Assembly (NCBI GenBank): GCA_017993775.1
Contig: JAGOMA010000011.1
Coordinates: 1 to 64,000, forward strand
DNA from: Chloroflexota bacterium
GTDB taxonomy: Bacteria; Chloroflexota; Anaerolineae; Promineifilales; Promineifilaceae
Direction of reading: 5' to 3'
Length of the DNA stretch: 64,000 nucleotides
A program made the position numbers and the translations under genes. The notes below the pieces were generated by a model that was not told the origin of the DNA, did not search any database, and saw only the letters and a list, made by a program, of their open reading frames with translations. This document shows positions 62,150 through 64,000 of the stretch, piece after piece. Position 1 is the first letter of the stretch. Each line of letters starts with the position of its first letter.

Positions 62150-62240
62150 AATCCACGGATGATTCCGTTTTAACGGATTCCCACCGATTTACTGGTGATT
62201 TATCCGTAAAAATCCGTCGAATCCATTCAATCCGTGTACC
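62150..62240. repeat. ATCCG-type repeat
   Basis: AATCCACGGATGATTCCG ... TTATCCGTAAAAATCCGTCG ... AATCCGTG units in the gap before the PBP-like gene. Confidence 0.6.
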
Positions 62241-62311
62241 TATCCTGAGTTCTCCGACAGACTGCCAGATGTTTAGGCTTTCCAGCGAGGCACTTGCATT
62301 ACAGAGGCGGC

Positions 62312-63673
62312 CTATCGGGGGGTAACGGCCGTTAACAGTTCGCTCCCAATTCGTTCTACGGCCGCCAGGTCGCCGCTGTTTTCCACCACCACCACCACCA
62401 CATACTCCGGCTGATTGGCCGGAGCCAGACCGAGATACCAGGCATTGGTGCTGCCGCCTGGCCCCGAAAGCACCAGCGTGCTAAAAGCTTGCGTGTCGGT
62501 GGTGGCGGGCAGGGCTTGGCGCACACTTTGCGCTGCCACGGCCGACACGGCCGTCGCCGTTCCCATCTCCAGCGCGCTGCTGACCCAATTGCCCAGGTCG
62601 TCCTGTAGGGCGTTGACCAATTGCAGTTCAGGAAGACGGCCGTTCGCGGCCAATGCCGCCCAGGCCACGCCCACTTGCAGCGGTGTCACAATCAACGTGT
62701 CCTGGCCAATCGTAGCCAGTGCCGGGTTGGCAGATGGGGGAGAAACGGCCGTTTCCGTATTGAGCGGCAGCTGCGGCGGTTGGGTCAGCCCAAAATCCGT
62801 AAACACCTGCGTCAGGTCTAATTTGCCGGCTAAATCTTGCATGGGGCCGGGGCAGCGATGCGCCAGCACATCCTGCCAGGTTGCGTCCACCGGCGGCGCG
62901 GTAGCGCAGTAAGTTGCCACGCCGTGCAAAATCACCGGGCGATTGGCATGTTCCACCGGATCGTCTAGCGAAATGACCTCTTGTTCCAGCGCCGCCGCCA
63001 AAACAAACGGCTGCAGCACCAACCCCGGCTGATACTGCCCCTGGGTCACGCGGTTTAGCAGCGGCGCCAGTTCATCGGCCGATAAATCATCAAATGTCTC
63101 GTCCAACTGGTTGGGGTCATAGCCGGGGTGGCTGGCCAGAGCCAAAATTTGGCCGATTTCGCCGCCGTTCGCGGAAGGGTCCAGGCGCAGCAGCAGCACC
63201 GCCCCAGCCTGATCATCCAGCAAGCTGTCGGCTTGCGCTTGCAGTCCGGCGTCCAACGTCAGGCGCACATTCCTACCTACTTGGGGTTTGTGCAGCAGGT
63301 CGGCCATTTGGCTTTGCCAGGTGTTGCCGATATTGCCGCGCAGCTGTGCATCGTAACTTTCTTCGATGCCCGCCGTGCCGTGCCGCAGGCTGTAGTAGCC
63401 CACCACCGGGCTGCCCGCAGGCAGCGGGTATTGGCGCTGAGAACGGCCGTTTGCCAATCTATTTTCGGCCAGCAGCACATCCGCACGATCAAAAATCAGG
63501 CCGCGTTGAATCCGCAGCTCCGACTCGACCTGGCGCGGATTGTCGTCGCGCGCCAAAATCGCCGGCGCGCGGATGACGCTCCAAAATAGCAGCGATACAA
63601 CCACGGCCAAAAATGCCAGGAGAATGACGCGCAGGAGTTGGCTGATTTTGCCCGGAGGAACTTCTGATTTCAT
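62312..63673 (-). CDS. PBP2/FtsI-like protein lacking active-site residues
   Basis: 453 residues: one membrane anchor near 17-35, then a class B PBP layout (ESELRIQRGLIFDRADVLL near 50-68, pedestal with ESYDAQLRGN near 105-114). The transpeptidase Ser-x-x-Lys position reads YQPG-LVLQ (residues 214-221) in place of YxPG-STFK, and the KTG site reads SGPGG. Ser and Lys are both lost, so it is probably not a transpeptidase. Downstream on the leftward strand from an FtsW/RodA gene, the usual partner of an active PBP2. Confidence 0.8.
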   Translation of the reverse strand: MKSEVPPGKISQLLRVILLAFLAVVVSLLFWSVIRAPAILARDDNPRQVESELRIQRGLIFDRADVLLAENRLANGRSQRQYPLPAGSPVVGYYSLRHGTAGIEESYDAQLRGNIGNTWQSQMADLLHKPQVGRNVRLTLDAGLQAQADSLLDDQAGAVLLLRLDPSANGGEIGQILALASHPGYDPNQLDETFDDLSADELAPLLNRVTQGQYQPGLVLQPFVLAAALEQEVISLDDPVEHANRPVILHGVATYCATAPPVDATWQDVLAHRCPGPMQDLAGKLDLTQVFTDFGLTQPPQLPLNTETAVSPPSANPALATIGQDTLIVTPLQVGVAWAALAANGRLPELQLVNALQDDLGNWVSSALEMGTATAVSAVAAQSVRQALPATTDTQAFSTLVLSGPGGSTNAWYLGLAPANQPEYVVVVVVENSGDLAAVERIGSELLTAVTPR

Positions 63674-63692
63674 GGGTTTGCTCTTCAGTAGA

Positions 63693-64000
63693 TTACTGGC
63701 CGATTTCTTCCACCGCGCCGGACATATACAGCAGCAGCCCCATCATGGCGCTGTTGATGAGCATGGAACTGCCCCCATAACTGATGAGCGGCAGCGTGAC
63801 GCCGGTGAGCGGCAGCAGCTTGGTGACGCCGCTCATGATGAGCAGCGCCTGGGCGCTGATGAGGATGCTGATGCCGGCGGCTAAATAACGTTGGAACGGC
63901 CGTTTCGCCATCAGCGCCAGCCGCAATCCCCGGTAAGCCAGCAAAACAAAAATCAACACAGTGCTTAAACTGCCAACCAGTCCCCATTCTTCCGCAATAG
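63693..64000 (-). CDS. FtsW/RodA/SpoVE-family protein (partial, C-terminal end)
   Basis: The reading frame is open to the window edge, so the N-terminus is missing. The visible part has AEEWGLVGSL near the edge, several hydrophobic segments and the family signature LPLTGVTLPLISYGGSSML. It is a SEDS glycosyltransferase that polymerizes lipid II. Its stop is 20 bp before the start of the PBP-like gene. Confidence 0.85.
   Translation of the reverse strand, partial: IAEEWGLVGSLSTVLIFVLLAYRGLRLALMAKRPFQRYLAAGISILISAQALLIMSGVTKLLPLTGVTLPLISYGGSSMLINSAMMGLLLYMSGAVEEIGQ

Noticed and set aside
63685..63987. 100-codon minus-strand frame at the window end
   Set aside because: It is a shifted frame of the FtsW/RodA gene; its translation has no family pattern, while the other frame gives LPLTGVTLPLISYGGSS.

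Overview
The window reads as a chromosomal segment of a Chloroflexota bacterium (Anaerolineae/Ardenticatenia-like; the class is an inference). The signs are: an isopentenyl phosphate kinase with the diagnostic glycine-rich/His motif; secreted proteins with a YLPI-type motif at or near the C-terminus; large PAS/GAF histidine kinases; a soluble-adenylyl-cyclase-like giant protein; a DUF3524/QTMAN-type glycosyltransferase; a NuoCD fusion; and an Os1348-type (NHLP clan) small peptide. Coding density is about 90 percent with genes on both strands. I saw no rRNA, tRNA, CRISPR array, prophage or transposase gene.

Layout. 1-6.4 kb: SAM methyltransferase, HypE, a secreted beta-rich surface protein, a lipase-like hydrolase and the eroded remains of a 7TM/PAS histidine kinase. 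6.4-11.9 kb: O-antigen-ligase-like membrane protein, a receiver/PHP-AlbA pair, small membrane proteins, OsmC. 11.9-16.4 kb: glycogen phosphorylase, an ATP-grasp protein and a QTMAN-like glycosyltransferase, all leftward. 16.5-24.3 kb: a rightward Fe-S/redox run (IscX-like, NuoB, NuoCD, NuoI, Mrp, RicT, HD-domain protein, MoeA), ending at a two-way terminator. 24.4-30 kb: leftward S1-domain protein, RecA with a likely SOS-type control region, MurJ and an M50-like peptidase with TPRs. 30-37 kb: secreted DNRLRE protein, small membrane protein, cyclase/ATPase/TPR protein, NHLP-type peptide. 37-44.6 kb: ABC-F, baeRF-type protein, HtrA-like lipoprotein, DnaJ-type chaperone, methyltransferase, GH114 lipoprotein. 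44.6-52.7 kb: catabolic and isoprenoid genes (hydantoinase, P1/NylC-type hydrolase, LOG protein, isopentenyl phosphate kinase, tocopherol-cyclase-like protein, GNAT, acyl-CoA dehydrogenase, LLM oxidoreductase). 52.8-62.1 kb: two large sensor kinases, N-formylglutamate amidohydrolase, NarL-type regulator, degenerate receiver. 62.3-64 kb: a PBP2-like protein without its active-site residues and the end of an FtsW/RodA gene.

The most striking signal is in no single gene. The palindrome ACGGCCGT occurs about 134 times by my eye count, roughly once per 480 bases, where about one copy would be expected by chance. It falls in coding sequence in all frames (giving Thr-Ala-Val, Asn-Gly-Arg or Arg-Pro), in intergenic DNA, in the middle of a terminator stem and in a promoter spacer. 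This resembles the HIP1 palindrome of cyanobacteria with a different sequence. Intergenic DNA also carries several dispersed repeat families, including three MITE-like elements that share a TCATGCTGAG / CTCAGCATGA core.
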